Assembly: GCA_002702065.1 (NCBI GenBank)
Contig: NZXX01000001.1
Location: 2,356,001-2,420,000, forward strand
Direction: 5' to 3'
Length of the DNA stretch: 64,000 nt
Source of the DNA: Anaerolineaceae bacterium
Lineage (GTDB): Bacteria; Chloroflexota; Anaerolineae; Aggregatilineales; Phototrophicaceae
Shown: positions 16,951 to 24,792 of the stretch, piece by piece
How the letters are laid out: every line of letters starts with the position of its first letter
Position numbering within the stretch: position 1 is the first letter of the stretch
Program-made: the position numbers and the translations under genes
The notes under the pieces: generated by a model
What the model was told of the DNA's origin: nothing
The model's database searches: none
The model's input: only the letters and a program-made list of their open reading frames with translations

Positions 16951-18153
16951 TTATATCCTCCCGGAGTAGGGATCAGCTGCATCGCGCAGGCCATCACCCA
17001 CAAAATTGAACGCCAGTACCGCCACGATCACAAAAGCCGCCGGGGCCAGCAGCCAGGGGTAAAGCGCAATGACCTGAACCTGCTGCGCGTCTTTCAGCAG
17101 CACCCCCCAGCTAATCGTCGGCGCTGTCAGGCCCAGGCCGAGAAAGCTCAGGGCGGTTTCACCCAGGATCATGCCCGGAATGGCCAGTGTCAGATAGACA
17201 AGCACGTAGCTCATAAAGGAAGGAATCAGGTGCGACCAGATCAAATACCATTCACTGGCCCCGGCCTGCCGCGCCGCCAACACAAAATCCTCATTTCGCA
17301 GCGACAGGAATTTCCCGCGGACGACACGTGCCAGCGTCGTCCAGCCCACAAACGAGAGGATGAGAGTCACGCCGAAGTACATCTGCACCTGCGGCCAGTT
17401 CGGGGGTAGCGCGGCGGCCAGCGCCATCCACAACGGAATCGTCGGCATGGAACGAATAAACTCGATCATGCGCTGGATCAGCAGGTCCGGCATACCGCCA
17501 TACAAACCGGAAACACCACCCAGCATCAGCCCGAACACCAGACTGAGCATCACCCCCACCAGGCCAACCGTCAGCGAAATGCGCGCGCCGTGTAGAACGC
17601 GCGAAAACAGATCACGCCCAAAATTATCCGACCCCAGCGGATATAAGGGGCCGATTTCGGATGGGTCCGCACCGACAATACCAAAAAGGTGCACATCCGT
17701 ATCGATGATGCCCCACAAACGATAGGGTTCACCCCGCACGAACAACCCAACCGGGTAGCGCGGTCCTTCGACATCCTCGACGAAAATTCGCTCGAAATTG
17801 ACGCGGTCAACCTCGCTCTTGAGTTCGTAGACGAACGGCAGGCTAAAGTTGCCATCCGCATCGACCAAATGAATCGTGCGTGGCGGCGCATACACATAGC
17901 GGTTAAAACGCGCCTGTGGGTCGTAGGGGCTCACAAAGTCTGCAAACAGCATTGCCAGATACATCACAATCAGAACAAAAGCACCAAGCAACGCCAGCTT
18001 GTTTTTGCGAAAACGCAGAATCATCAACTCTCGTGGCGAGAGAAAGTCGACGGTCTGTTCCTCAGCGCTTTGAATAGTGCTGTCGACCCAGCCTTGCTCC
18101 TCCCAGACAGTGACTGCCGGGGAGTCTCGGTTCACGGAATTGTCTGTAGTCAC
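16951..18153 (-). CDS. Di-/oligopeptide-type ABC transporter permease (DppC/OppC type) with extended external loop
   Basis: I chose the GTG at 18153 (400 residues) because it overlaps the upstream permease stop as GTGA and has a GGAG upstream; the ORF-track start at 18375 lies inside that permease. A ~70-residue cytoplasmic N-terminus leads to the first membrane span (LALLGAFVLIVMYLAMLF). About 100 residues of non-membrane sequence then follow (RTIHLVDADGNFSLPF... GLFVRGEPYRLWG) before YPLGSDNFGRDLFSRVLHGARISLTVG. Usual DppC proteins have ~300 residues, so this loop is an insertion seen in some oligosaccharide/opine-type permeases. The EAA loop AARQAGASEWYLIWSHLIPS is intact. Confidence 0.92.
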   Translation of the reverse strand: MTTDNSVNRDSPAVTVWEEQGWVDSTIQSAEEQTVDFLSPRELMILRFRKNKLALLGAFVLIVMYLAMLFADFVSPYDPQARFNRYVYAPPRTIHLVDADGNFSLPFVYELKSEVDRVNFERIFVEDVEGPRYPVGLFVRGEPYRLWGIIDTDVHLFGIVGADPSEIGPLYPLGSDNFGRDLFSRVLHGARISLTVGLVGVMLSLVFGLMLGGVSGLYGGMPDLLIQRMIEFIRSMPTIPLWMALAAALPPNWPQVQMYFGVTLILSFVGWTTLARVVRGKFLSLRNEDFVLAARQAGASEWYLIWSHLIPSFMSYVLVYLTLAIPGMILGETALSFLGLGLTAPTISWGVLLKDAQQVQVIALYPWLLAPAAFVIVAVLAFNFVGDGLRDAADPYSGRI

Positions 18154-19145
18154 TCTGAATGATCTCCGAAACGTATACGTGGATCTACCCAAGCAAGCAG
18201 GATGTCCGACAACAGCGTGCCGACCACCGTAAGTGCGCTCAGGATCATAAGAAAACTGGCGGCCAGAAACATGTCCTGGGTAATGAGTGCCGACCACAGC
18301 AGGGGGCCAGCCGTCGGCAACCCCAGCACCAGCGACACCAGCACGGACCCGGATACAATCGCGGGCAGCTGCCAACCCACAGTGCTCAAAATCGGGTTGA
18401 GGGCCACGCGCACCGGATACTTCCAGACCATGCGGCCTTCTTTCAGCCCTTTCGCCCGTGCCGTTTCGACATAGGGTTTGCCCAGCTCATCGAGCGTCGT
18501 TGCCCGCATGATGCGCATGATCTCGGCAACACTGGCTGTACCCAGCACCAGCACCGGCAGCCACAGATGCTTCGCCATATCCCAGACGCGCAGCAATGAC
18601 CAGGGCGCGTCCTGAAATTCCGGCGAAAACAGCCCGCCTGCGCTCATGCCAAAATACTTGATGCCCACATACATCAGGATAAGCGCCAGCAGAAAGCCGG
18701 GTGTCGCAACACCGATGAAACCAAAAATTGTCAGCACATAATCGAGAAAGGTGTACTGACGGGTTGCAGAAAAAATGCCCATGGGAATAGCCAGGCCATA
18801 GCCCACGATGAGCGTCAGGACCGAAATAAACATAGTAATCATAATGCGCTCACCAATCAGTTCTGCCACAGGCCGGTTCCAATAGAAGGACTGGCCCATA
18901 TCGCCCTGTAGAAAATTGGTGACCCACTTGAAATACTGCGAAATCATGGATTCGTCGAGGCCATACTGCACGCGCAGCGCTTCGATTTCATTCTGGTCAA
19001 CAATCTGGCCGCTGGCGGACAGGTTGGCCACATAAGTCGTCAGGAAGTCACCCGGGGGGAGCTGAATCACAATAAAACTGAAAATCGATATTGCCACAAG
19101 AGTCGGAACAGCCTGTAGGGTTCGTCGGATAATGTAAGCACGCAT
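18150..19145 (-). CDS. Di-/oligopeptide-type ABC transporter permease (DppB/OppB type), second system
   Basis: A 331-residue inner-membrane permease. I chose the ATG at 19145 because AGAGG lies 5 bases upstream; the track start is a GTG two codons earlier. It has the N-terminal YIIRRTLQAVPTLVAISIFSFIVIQLPPGD signature, six membrane spans, the EAA loop TARAKGLKEGRMVWKYPVRVALNP and the closing LAWVDPRIRF. The 62-base gap to the upstream binding-protein gene contains a GC-rich hairpin. Confidence 0.95.
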   Translation of the reverse strand: MRAYIIRRTLQAVPTLVAISIFSFIVIQLPPGDFLTTYVANLSASGQIVDQNEIEALRVQYGLDESMISQYFKWVTNFLQGDMGQSFYWNRPVAELIGERIMITMFISVLTLIVGYGLAIPMGIFSATRQYTFLDYVLTIFGFIGVATPGFLLALILMYVGIKYFGMSAGGLFSPEFQDAPWSLLRVWDMAKHLWLPVLVLGTASVAEIMRIMRATTLDELGKPYVETARAKGLKEGRMVWKYPVRVALNPILSTVGWQLPAIVSGSVLVSLVLGLPTAGPLLWSALITQDMFLAASFLMILSALTVVGTLLSDILLAWVDPRIRFGDHSE

Positions 19146-19165
19146 AAACACCTCTAACCTGTGAA

Positions 19166-19190
19166 TGGGGGTGCCCGCGCGACACCCCCA
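19166..19190. other. Intercistronic GC-rich hairpin between binding-protein and permease genes
   Basis: TGGGGGTG pairs with CACCCCCA (8 bp) around a 9-base loop. On the minus strand it follows the binding-protein stop by ~18 bases and precedes the permease RBS, with no U-tract. It probably stabilises the 3' end of a processed binding-protein message, matching the position of the hairpin at 6877-6916 in the first transporter operon. Confidence 0.55.
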
Positions 19191-19207
19191 CCGACAAAAA
19201 GCGTGAG

Positions 19208-21205
19208 TTACGATTGTTTGAAGAAGAATTGTTCAGGATGTACCGGGATGGTCCGGATGAGCGCAAAGCCCCAGATCCCTTCAGCGGGGAAATTAATGAG
19301 GTTCTGCTTCAGCACGACTGGCTTGGGCACACCCACCGCCGAGAAGGCCGGCAGGTAATCGTAGTACCAGTCCCACATTTCGCGGGCGATCGCCAGATGC
19401 TCTGCTTCGTCAGCCGTCGTACGCATGGCATTCCAGCGGTCATACTGTTCGCGGACTTCAGCCGGCGGCTCTTCCTCAATTTCGCTGGTGCCGGGGTTGA
19501 ACAGCGCCAGCTCCCACGGCCTGCCCCACTTGGCATTGGTCAGGCCAGGTAGCATCACACGCGGGAAGTTCGGCCAGGTGATATCGGAAATATCCCCTTC
19601 CCAGGCCGTCATATCAAGATCATTGGCCGCGATCAGTTCTTCAAGCAGCGTACGGCTGATCGGGCGAATAGTCACATCCAGGCCAATATCACGCCAGTAG
19701 TCACGTGCCAGCTCGAAAGTCGGCCCCATATCCGGCTGCACCGTATCGTACTGGATCACCCAGGACGCCCGGCTGCCATCCGGGAAGAGGCGGAAGCCCT
19801 CGCCATCCCGGTCGGCATAACCGGCAGCGTCGAGCAGTTCGTTCGCTTGATCCACATCATAAGCAGCCCAGTGGTCAGCATCCCCCTCCTGGTAATACTT
19901 GGAGTTGGGCCACATCGCCCACTGCCGCACCTCGCCCAGCCCAAAATGGACCAGTTCGTTGATCTCATCGCGATTCAACGCCAGCGACAGCGCATGACGA
20001 ACGTCTTTGTTCTGGAAGAACTCGCGCAGTTGTGGTTCTTTCGCCGTCAGGTTCGGGTAGAAAATGACCTTGCCCGGTGTTGTCGACTGCCACAGGAAAA
20101 TGCGTAAATTGGCCGAATCTGTACTTGCCTGATAAAGCGGCAGGTCCTGCAACGAGGAAAAGTGCCCATACAGGTCCAGTTCCCCGGCGATGAGCCGCGC
20201 CGTTTGGGTTTCACCATCAGCCACAATGTCGACTTCTACGCGGTCAATATAGGGAAGCTGTTTACCCTCGGTGTCAACTTTCCAGTAGTACGGGTTGCGC
20301 TCGTATGAATGGCGTTCCGGGCTATCCCCCACGCGAACGTAGGCGGTCATGGCTGGCAGGTCGATTTGCGCCGGCAGCGTCGACCCGACACGCATCTTAT
20401 CCTGGAAGAACTGAATCCAGGTCTCGAAACCGGCTTCTTCGACCATTCCCTGCAATTCATCCGCATCGGCATAGTCGGCGTGGAACTGCTCACCATAATG
20501 CCGCGGTGACCACAGACCACCCTGGCTGCCCGCATAGAAGCACTGAGACAGGATAATCAATGGATAAGGCGCTGCAAATGTCAGCTTCAGGGTTGTGTCA
20601 TCAATGGCTTCCATACTCAACGGCGTGCGGTCCGGACCAATGCGCCAGTCGCTGGCCGGCCCGGCGGGGAAGAGTTCGTCATTCATCTGCATATCTTCCC
20701 AGCCGAAAATGAAGTCAGCGGTCGTGAACGGTGCGCCGTCCGACCACTTCAACCCAGGGCGAAGATGCAGCGTTTGTTCGGTGGCATCATCGTTAAATTC
20801 CCAGCTTTCGGCCAACCCGCCGACAACGCTGGAGAAATCGGAATCGATGCGCAGGATCAGTTCGGTACCCATCACGGCCTGCGGATCACCAAACAGGTTA
20901 TTGGGGTTGGCGATCACAACACGGGCTGTCCCCCCATATGTGCCCACTTCTTCCAGCGGGGTGATCACTTCCGGTTCCGGTGGCAGGCGCTCATCGACCA
21001 TCGGCAGTTCACCGGCATCGACGCGTTCCCGCAGCATCGGCGCTTCTTGATACTGGCTCTGTCTGGCCGGGGCTGTACCCGGACGTGGTGAAGCTGCTGC
21101 ACTGGCGAGCGCAGCAGTAATCCCCTGGGCCTGGAGCAGACCCGCAGTGGCGCTGAATGCAGACAGTTTCAGCATATCTCGACGTGACAGAAGCTGTTTT
21201 GTCAT
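19208..21205 (-). CDS. Tat-exported ABC substrate-binding protein, SBP_bac_5 family (normal domain order)
   Basis: A 665-residue extracytoplasmic receptor of the second transporter. I chose the ATG at 21205 because GGAGG lies 5 bases upstream; the track start is a TTG. The N-terminus is a twin-arginine signal (SRRDMLKLSAF, then an Ala-rich segment ending near ALASAAA). The domain order is conventional: GGLAESWEFNDDATEQTLHLRPGLKWSDGAPFTTADFIFGW, then NKDVRHALSLALNRDEI, then LDAAGYADRDGEGFRLFPDGS leading into the C-terminal lobe. The large size and Tat route resemble binding proteins for oligosaccharides, which fits the divergent glycosidase genes. It is a useful internal comparison for the permuted protein at 6932. 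Confidence 0.93.
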   Translation of the reverse strand: MTKQLLSRRDMLKLSAFSATAGLLQAQGITAALASAAASPRPGTAPARQSQYQEAPMLRERVDAGELPMVDERLPPEPEVITPLEEVGTYGGTARVVIANPNNLFGDPQAVMGTELILRIDSDFSSVVGGLAESWEFNDDATEQTLHLRPGLKWSDGAPFTTADFIFGWEDMQMNDELFPAGPASDWRIGPDRTPLSMEAIDDTTLKLTFAAPYPLIILSQCFYAGSQGGLWSPRHYGEQFHADYADADELQGMVEEAGFETWIQFFQDKMRVGSTLPAQIDLPAMTAYVRVGDSPERHSYERNPYYWKVDTEGKQLPYIDRVEVDIVADGETQTARLIAGELDLYGHFSSLQDLPLYQASTDSANLRIFLWQSTTPGKVIFYPNLTAKEPQLREFFQNKDVRHALSLALNRDEINELVHFGLGEVRQWAMWPNSKYYQEGDADHWAAYDVDQANELLDAAGYADRDGEGFRLFPDGSRASWVIQYDTVQPDMGPTFELARDYWRDIGLDVTIRPISRTLLEELIAANDLDMTAWEGDISDITWPNFPRVMLPGLTNAKWGRPWELALFNPGTSEIEEEPPAEVREQYDRWNAMRTTADEAEHLAIAREMWDWYYDYLPAFSAVGVPKPVVLKQNLINFPAEGIWGFALIRTIPVHPEQFFFKQS

Positions 21206-21332
21206 GTTTTCCTCCAATAATTATTTCGCAATGACTATTTCAAAAACAGGTTGTGGTGTGATGGTGCTCCTTTCCCGACCCCTCTATTATGCAGAGATTT
21301 GCCGCTGCCAGCCAAAACCACACAGCGACAAC

Positions 21333-21872
21333 CTATCTGTTGGATTCAGCCTGCGCGTCACGCGCCGCCATCCATTCAACAGCGTTAAAGGTGGCCCCGG
21401 TGCTGGTCATCAGAATGAAATTCAGCATCGGCAGCCAGTAATGATAATCCTCAACGGTTGCCCCCTGGCAGCTCAGGCTGTACTGCCAATGGTCCCGGTA
21501 ATACAGCACGGTATGCCGTTTGCGCACCTGATGATCGACGATAAAAGTATACAAAAAATCGAACCCAAAACGATGTTTCTCATCGAAGGGTTCGAAATTT
21601 AGCAGTTGATAGTCAGTCAATTCTTTCAACCCGGCTTCGATGCCTTCCCGCAGGAGTGAGCGATCATCGCGGGTTATCGGGGTTTCGAGGTCGCGCACCT
21701 CGACCATGAAGCTGGTGCTGATGTCATCCTGTTGCGGCGTGACCGCTACTTGATGCGCAGCGTCATCAAATTGGAGAATATGCCAGTCGGAAGGATACCA
21801 GAAGGAAAATCGTTGCTTTGGATGGTTGTAGAGAGCAGCCCCACGAAAACTGGGGCGGGCATGTGTTGCCAT
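21333..21872 (-). CDS. Hypothetical protein, PsbP/DcrB-like fold resemblance
   Basis: A 179-residue soluble protein with no signal peptide. The sequence RFSFWYPSDWHILQFDD near the N-terminus and the alternating strand pattern that follows (VAVTPQ... SFMVEVRDL... HTVLYYRDHWQYSLSCQG) resemble the PsbP/DcrB/DUF1795 fold of small beta-sheet proteins. No catalytic motif is visible. It lies alone between the binding-protein operon and the regulator, transcribed with neither in an obvious operon. The resemblance is weak and no function is assigned. Confidence 0.65.
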   Translation of the reverse strand: MATHARPSFRGAALYNHPKQRFSFWYPSDWHILQFDDAAHQVAVTPQQDDISTSFMVEVRDLETPITRDDRSLLREGIEAGLKELTDYQLLNFEPFDEKHRFGFDFLYTFIVDHQVRKRHTVLYYRDHWQYSLSCQGATVEDYHYWLPMLNFILMTSTGATFNAVEWMAARDAQAESNR

Positions 21873-21902
21873 GCAGCGCCAATACCTTTCAAATAAATTT
21901 AC

Positions 21903-21931
21903 TTGACGTCATAAATTATCGATGCTAGCAT
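21903..21931 (+). promoter_or_regulatory. Candidate promoter of the second regulator operon
   Basis: TTGACG (21903-21908), a 17-base spacer and TAGCAT (21926-21931). An overlapping CATAAT at 21929 would need a 20-base spacer. The start of transcription would fall near 21938, which argues against the ATG at 21937 as the translation start and for the TTG at 21976. Confidence 0.5.
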
Positions 21932-21956
21932 AATCAATGCCTGTAAGTTTGTCAAG

Positions 21957-21967
21957 CTGTCAGACAG
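21957..21967. promoter_or_regulatory. Candidate operator palindrome CTGTC-A-GACAG
   Basis: A perfect 11-bp inverted repeat lies about 20 bases downstream of the predicted transcription start and just before the RBS AGGTGG of the regulator gene. The position suits autorepression by the FadR-type protein. I did not find a clear second copy before the binding-protein gene. Confidence 0.42.
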
Positions 21968-21975
21968 GTGGACCA

Positions 21976-22671
21976 TTGAAACTGGAGCGAGCTACCCTTG
22001 CCGAGCAGATTGCTGCCAATTTGCTTGAATATATCCGCGATGCCGGCTTGAACCCCGGCGAGACGCTGCCATCGGAAGCCGATCTGGTGGCCGATTTTGA
22101 TGTGAGCCGCCCCATCGTGCGCGAGGCGCTCAAATATCTGGAAGGCCGCGGCGTCATCGAAATTGAGAATGGCAAGGGGGCGATTATTCGCCCAATTGAC
22201 GATAAACCCCTCAGTCATTATTTCCAGATTGCGTTGATCCTGCACCAGCAAACCCTGATGGAGCTGCTGGAGGTACGGCAGGCGCTTGAAGTACAGGGCG
22301 TCATGCTGGCAGCCGAGCGACGGACAGATGAACAGCTTGCTGCCCTACGGGCCATCGTTGATGAAATGAAAGACGCGATGTGGGACCTGGAGCGTTATGT
22401 GGAGCTGGATGCCCGCTTCCATGAACAGATCGCCGAAGCCAGCCACAATAAAATGCTGTTTCATGTCATCAAGTCGATTCGTCGGGCTGCCAAAGACCTC
22501 ATGTTCGAGGTGCAGCAGCGCCGCCTGGAATCCGCCGAGGAATTACAGCGGGTGCAGTGGTTACATGCACAAATAGCCGAGACAGTCGCCGCGGGTGATC
22601 CGGAAGCGGCTGCCAACGCCATGCGTCAACATTTTGCCGAGGCCGTGACCAAGCTGATTGACCCGGAATAA
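21976..22671 (+). CDS. GntR-family transcriptional regulator, FadR/FCD subfamily (second)
   Basis: A 231-residue protein if started at the TTG 21976, which has AGGTGG 4 bases upstream and gives the family-like N-terminus MKLERATLAEQ. The ATG at 21937 (244 residues) has no RBS and coincides with the predicted transcription start. The winged helix is DAGLNPGETLPSEADLVADFDVSRPIVREALKYLEGRGVIEI, and the FCD domain has LLEVRQALEVQGVMLAAERR, ELDARFHEQIAEASHNKMLFHVI and MRQHFAEA. It heads an operon with two paralogous unknown proteins, a GH88/GH105-like hydrolase and a RraA-like protein and lies divergent from the second binding-protein operon. FCD regulators often sense uronates, which fits (inference). 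Confidence 0.9.
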   Translation: MKLERATLAEQIAANLLEYIRDAGLNPGETLPSEADLVADFDVSRPIVREALKYLEGRGVIEIENGKGAIIRPIDDKPLSHYFQIALILHQQTLMELLEVRQALEVQGVMLAAERRTDEQLAALRAIVDEMKDAMWDLERYVELDARFHEQIAEASHNKMLFHVIKSIRRAAKDLMFEVQQRRLESAEELQRVQWLHAQIAETVAAGDPEAAANAMRQHFAEAVTKLIDPE

Positions 22672-22697
22672 TTATTGCATTTACGGTGAATAACTTT

Positions 22698-23708
22698 ATG
22701 CCGACAACAACCCCCATCAATTTGCACGATGCGGCGGTGCGCGTTCGCCGCTGGTGCGACGCCGTCGCGGTACCTGACCAGCCATACGGCACGTACCGCT
22801 TCCGAATGGATGATCCCGCCAACTTTTACGCCTCCTGTGATGTCGCCATCATGCGCTGGATGACCGGTGAAAACCTCCGCGAAACACTCAGCGCCACGCA
22901 GCGCCAGCAGTGGGTTGCGGTAATCAACAGCTATCAGCAACCCCACGACGGCCATTATGGGCCAGAGATGAATCATCACATTGCCCATGCCAACGGCACC
23001 GCCTCGAAGGCGCTCAGTGCACTGGGCGGGTCTTACCGGTATCCGGTCGGGTTTTTCCGCCTGTTCAACACCCCTGAGAAAGTCGGCCCGTGGCTGACAC
23101 AAATACAGTGGACCAACTCATGGAGCGCATCCCATCTGGTGATTGGCGGTCCTGTTCTGTGGATGAACTATCGCCTGGCGACGGACGAATGGAAAGCCGC
23201 CTGCTTCGCCTGGTTTGATGCCGAAGTGGATCAGTTCGGGACCTGGCCGCGCACCATCCCCTACGACAACACCAACCCGCTCACACCGATTGGCTGTGGT
23301 GTGCACATGTGGCCGCTGTATCGTCACGCGGGTCGCCCGGTTCCGCAGCTGGAATATCTGGCAGACCTCGCGCTGGACACACAACAACCCGCTGGCTACT
23401 GGGACCGGGTCGGTGGTTACGGCACGCTGGATGCTTTGTATGTGCTGGCGGTCGCTGTCGAGCAGGACTTGCCACGCAGCCCGGCCTACCGAGATGCGGT
23501 CGCCCGCTATGTACCCACTCATTTTGCAGCGATGAACACGGCGTGGCGCACCAGGAATGCGCACGAAGTGCAGGGCTGGACCGGCTGCATCGGTTATATG
23601 CAGCGAACCCTGCCCGATCGATTCGCCGGTGATATGCGCTGGGGCGACATTTTTGACCTGAAGGAATTATTTGATCTGGATACCGTGCTGGGGGAACACA
23701 TTATCTGA
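22698..23708 (+). CDS. Uncharacterised protein, paralogue A of a tandem pair (probable alpha-helical barrel)
   Basis: A 336-residue cytoplasmic-looking protein without a signal peptide. I chose the ATG at 22698 with GGTGA upstream; a GTG at 22686 is possible. It is rich in Trp, His and Tyr and has helix-pair spacing that suggests an (alpha/alpha) toroid. Motifs shared with the next gene are PYGTYRF, DPANFYAS, VINSYQQPHDG, GPEMNHH, LFNTPE, ACFAWFD, MWPLYRHAGRPV, YGTLDALYVL and MRWGDIFDL. I do not recognise a named family. Its neighbours (GH88-like hydrolase, RraA, oligosaccharide-type transporter) suggest a carbohydrate lyase, isomerase or hydrolase. A terpene-cyclase-like fold is another possibility. 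Confidence 0.82.
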   Translation: MPTTTPINLHDAAVRVRRWCDAVAVPDQPYGTYRFRMDDPANFYASCDVAIMRWMTGENLRETLSATQRQQWVAVINSYQQPHDGHYGPEMNHHIAHANGTASKALSALGGSYRYPVGFFRLFNTPEKVGPWLTQIQWTNSWSASHLVIGGPVLWMNYRLATDEWKAACFAWFDAEVDQFGTWPRTIPYDNTNPLTPIGCGVHMWPLYRHAGRPVPQLEYLADLALDTQQPAGYWDRVGGYGTLDALYVLAVAVEQDLPRSPAYRDAVARYVPTHFAAMNTAWRTRNAHEVQGWTGCIGYMQRTLPDRFAGDMRWGDIFDLKELFDLDTVLGEHII

Positions 23709-23799
23709 AACCAACCACTCGTTCAAAACAGTCTTTCGCCTGAATATTCGCCTTATTTACAGCAGTGATTCCAATTCACGCCACGATCAGGGAAATCTC

Positions 23800-24792
23800 A
23801 TGTCCGAAAAAATTGATTTGAACCAGACAGCCGAACGCATTGCGCGGTGGTGCGAAGACCGGCGCGTGCCGGACGCACCCTATGGCACCTACAAATTCAC
23901 CGCCCACGACGACCCCAATTTTTACGCCTCGGCAGATATTGCCATCATTCGCTGGATCATTGGCGAAGACCTGAAAACCGCGCTCACACCTACCCAGCGG
24001 GCAGAATGGGCCGGCGTCATCAACAGCTATCAGAACCCGATTGATGGGCGCTTTGGCCCGGAGATGGGGCATCATGTGCTGCACGCCAACGGATCAGCCA
24101 CCAATGCGCTGTGCATCCTGGGCGAGCGCTACAAATACCCGGTCCGGTTTTATGACCTGTTCAATACCCCGGAAACCATCGGCCCCTGGCTGTCAAACAT
24201 CAATTGGAACAACGCCTGGGGCGCGTCGCATCTTATCTGGGGTGGCCCTGCCCTGTGGATCAATTCCGCCAAAGCGACACCGGAATGGAAAGAAGCCTGC
24301 TTCGCCTGGTTCGAACAGCAACTAAATCAATTCGGATCATGGCCCAAGGATTTTGCCTACTCGCTGACTCCGCCGATTAGCCCCCTGGGCTGCGCCGTGC
24401 ATGTGTGGCCGCTGTATCGACACACGGGGCGTCCGGTGCTGGGGCTGGAGGTGCTGGCCGATTATGTCACCGACTGGCAGAACCCTGAAGGTTACTGGGA
24501 TGGGGTAAGCAAGTACGGGACGATGGACGCGCTCTATGTGCTGGCTGTGGCAATTGAGGAAGGTTTGCCCAATCAGAGCAGCTACCGCGATGCGCTCTAT
24601 CGCTACATGAAGGTTCATTTCCCGGCAGGGCGTGCATCCTGGGTTTCCGTCAATGCCCATTACGTGCTGTGCTGGTCAAGCTGCATCGGCTATCTGCAAC
24701 GCGCGCTGCCAGACGAATTCAGCGGTGACATCCGCTGGGGGGACATATTCGATCTGAGCGAAATCTACCAGTTAGATGCGGTCCAGATATGA
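23800..24792 (+). CDS. Uncharacterised protein, paralogue B of a tandem pair
   Basis: A 330-residue protein. I chose the ATG at 23800 with AGGGA upstream; the track start at 23671 lies inside the preceding gene. It aligns with the previous protein over its full length with the same motif order: PYGTYKF, DPNFYASADIAIIRW, VINSYQNPIDGRFGPEMGHH, LFNTPETIGPWL, ACFAWFEQQLNQFGSWP, VWPLYRHTGRPV, YGTMDALYVL and IRWGDIFDL. It therefore arose by tandem duplication. Both copies keep the conserved Trp, His and acidic residues, so both may be active, perhaps on different substrates or as a heteromer. Its stop overlaps the start of the GH88-like gene (ATGA), so the two are translationally coupled. Confidence 0.82.
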   Translation: MSEKIDLNQTAERIARWCEDRRVPDAPYGTYKFTAHDDPNFYASADIAIIRWIIGEDLKTALTPTQRAEWAGVINSYQNPIDGRFGPEMGHHVLHANGSATNALCILGERYKYPVRFYDLFNTPETIGPWLSNINWNNAWGASHLIWGGPALWINSAKATPEWKEACFAWFEQQLNQFGSWPKDFAYSLTPPISPLGCAVHVWPLYRHTGRPVLGLEVLADYVTDWQNPEGYWDGVSKYGTMDALYVLAVAIEEGLPNQSSYRDALYRYMKVHFPAGRASWVSVNAHYVLCWSSCIGYLQRALPDEFSGDIRWGDIFDLSEIYQLDAVQI

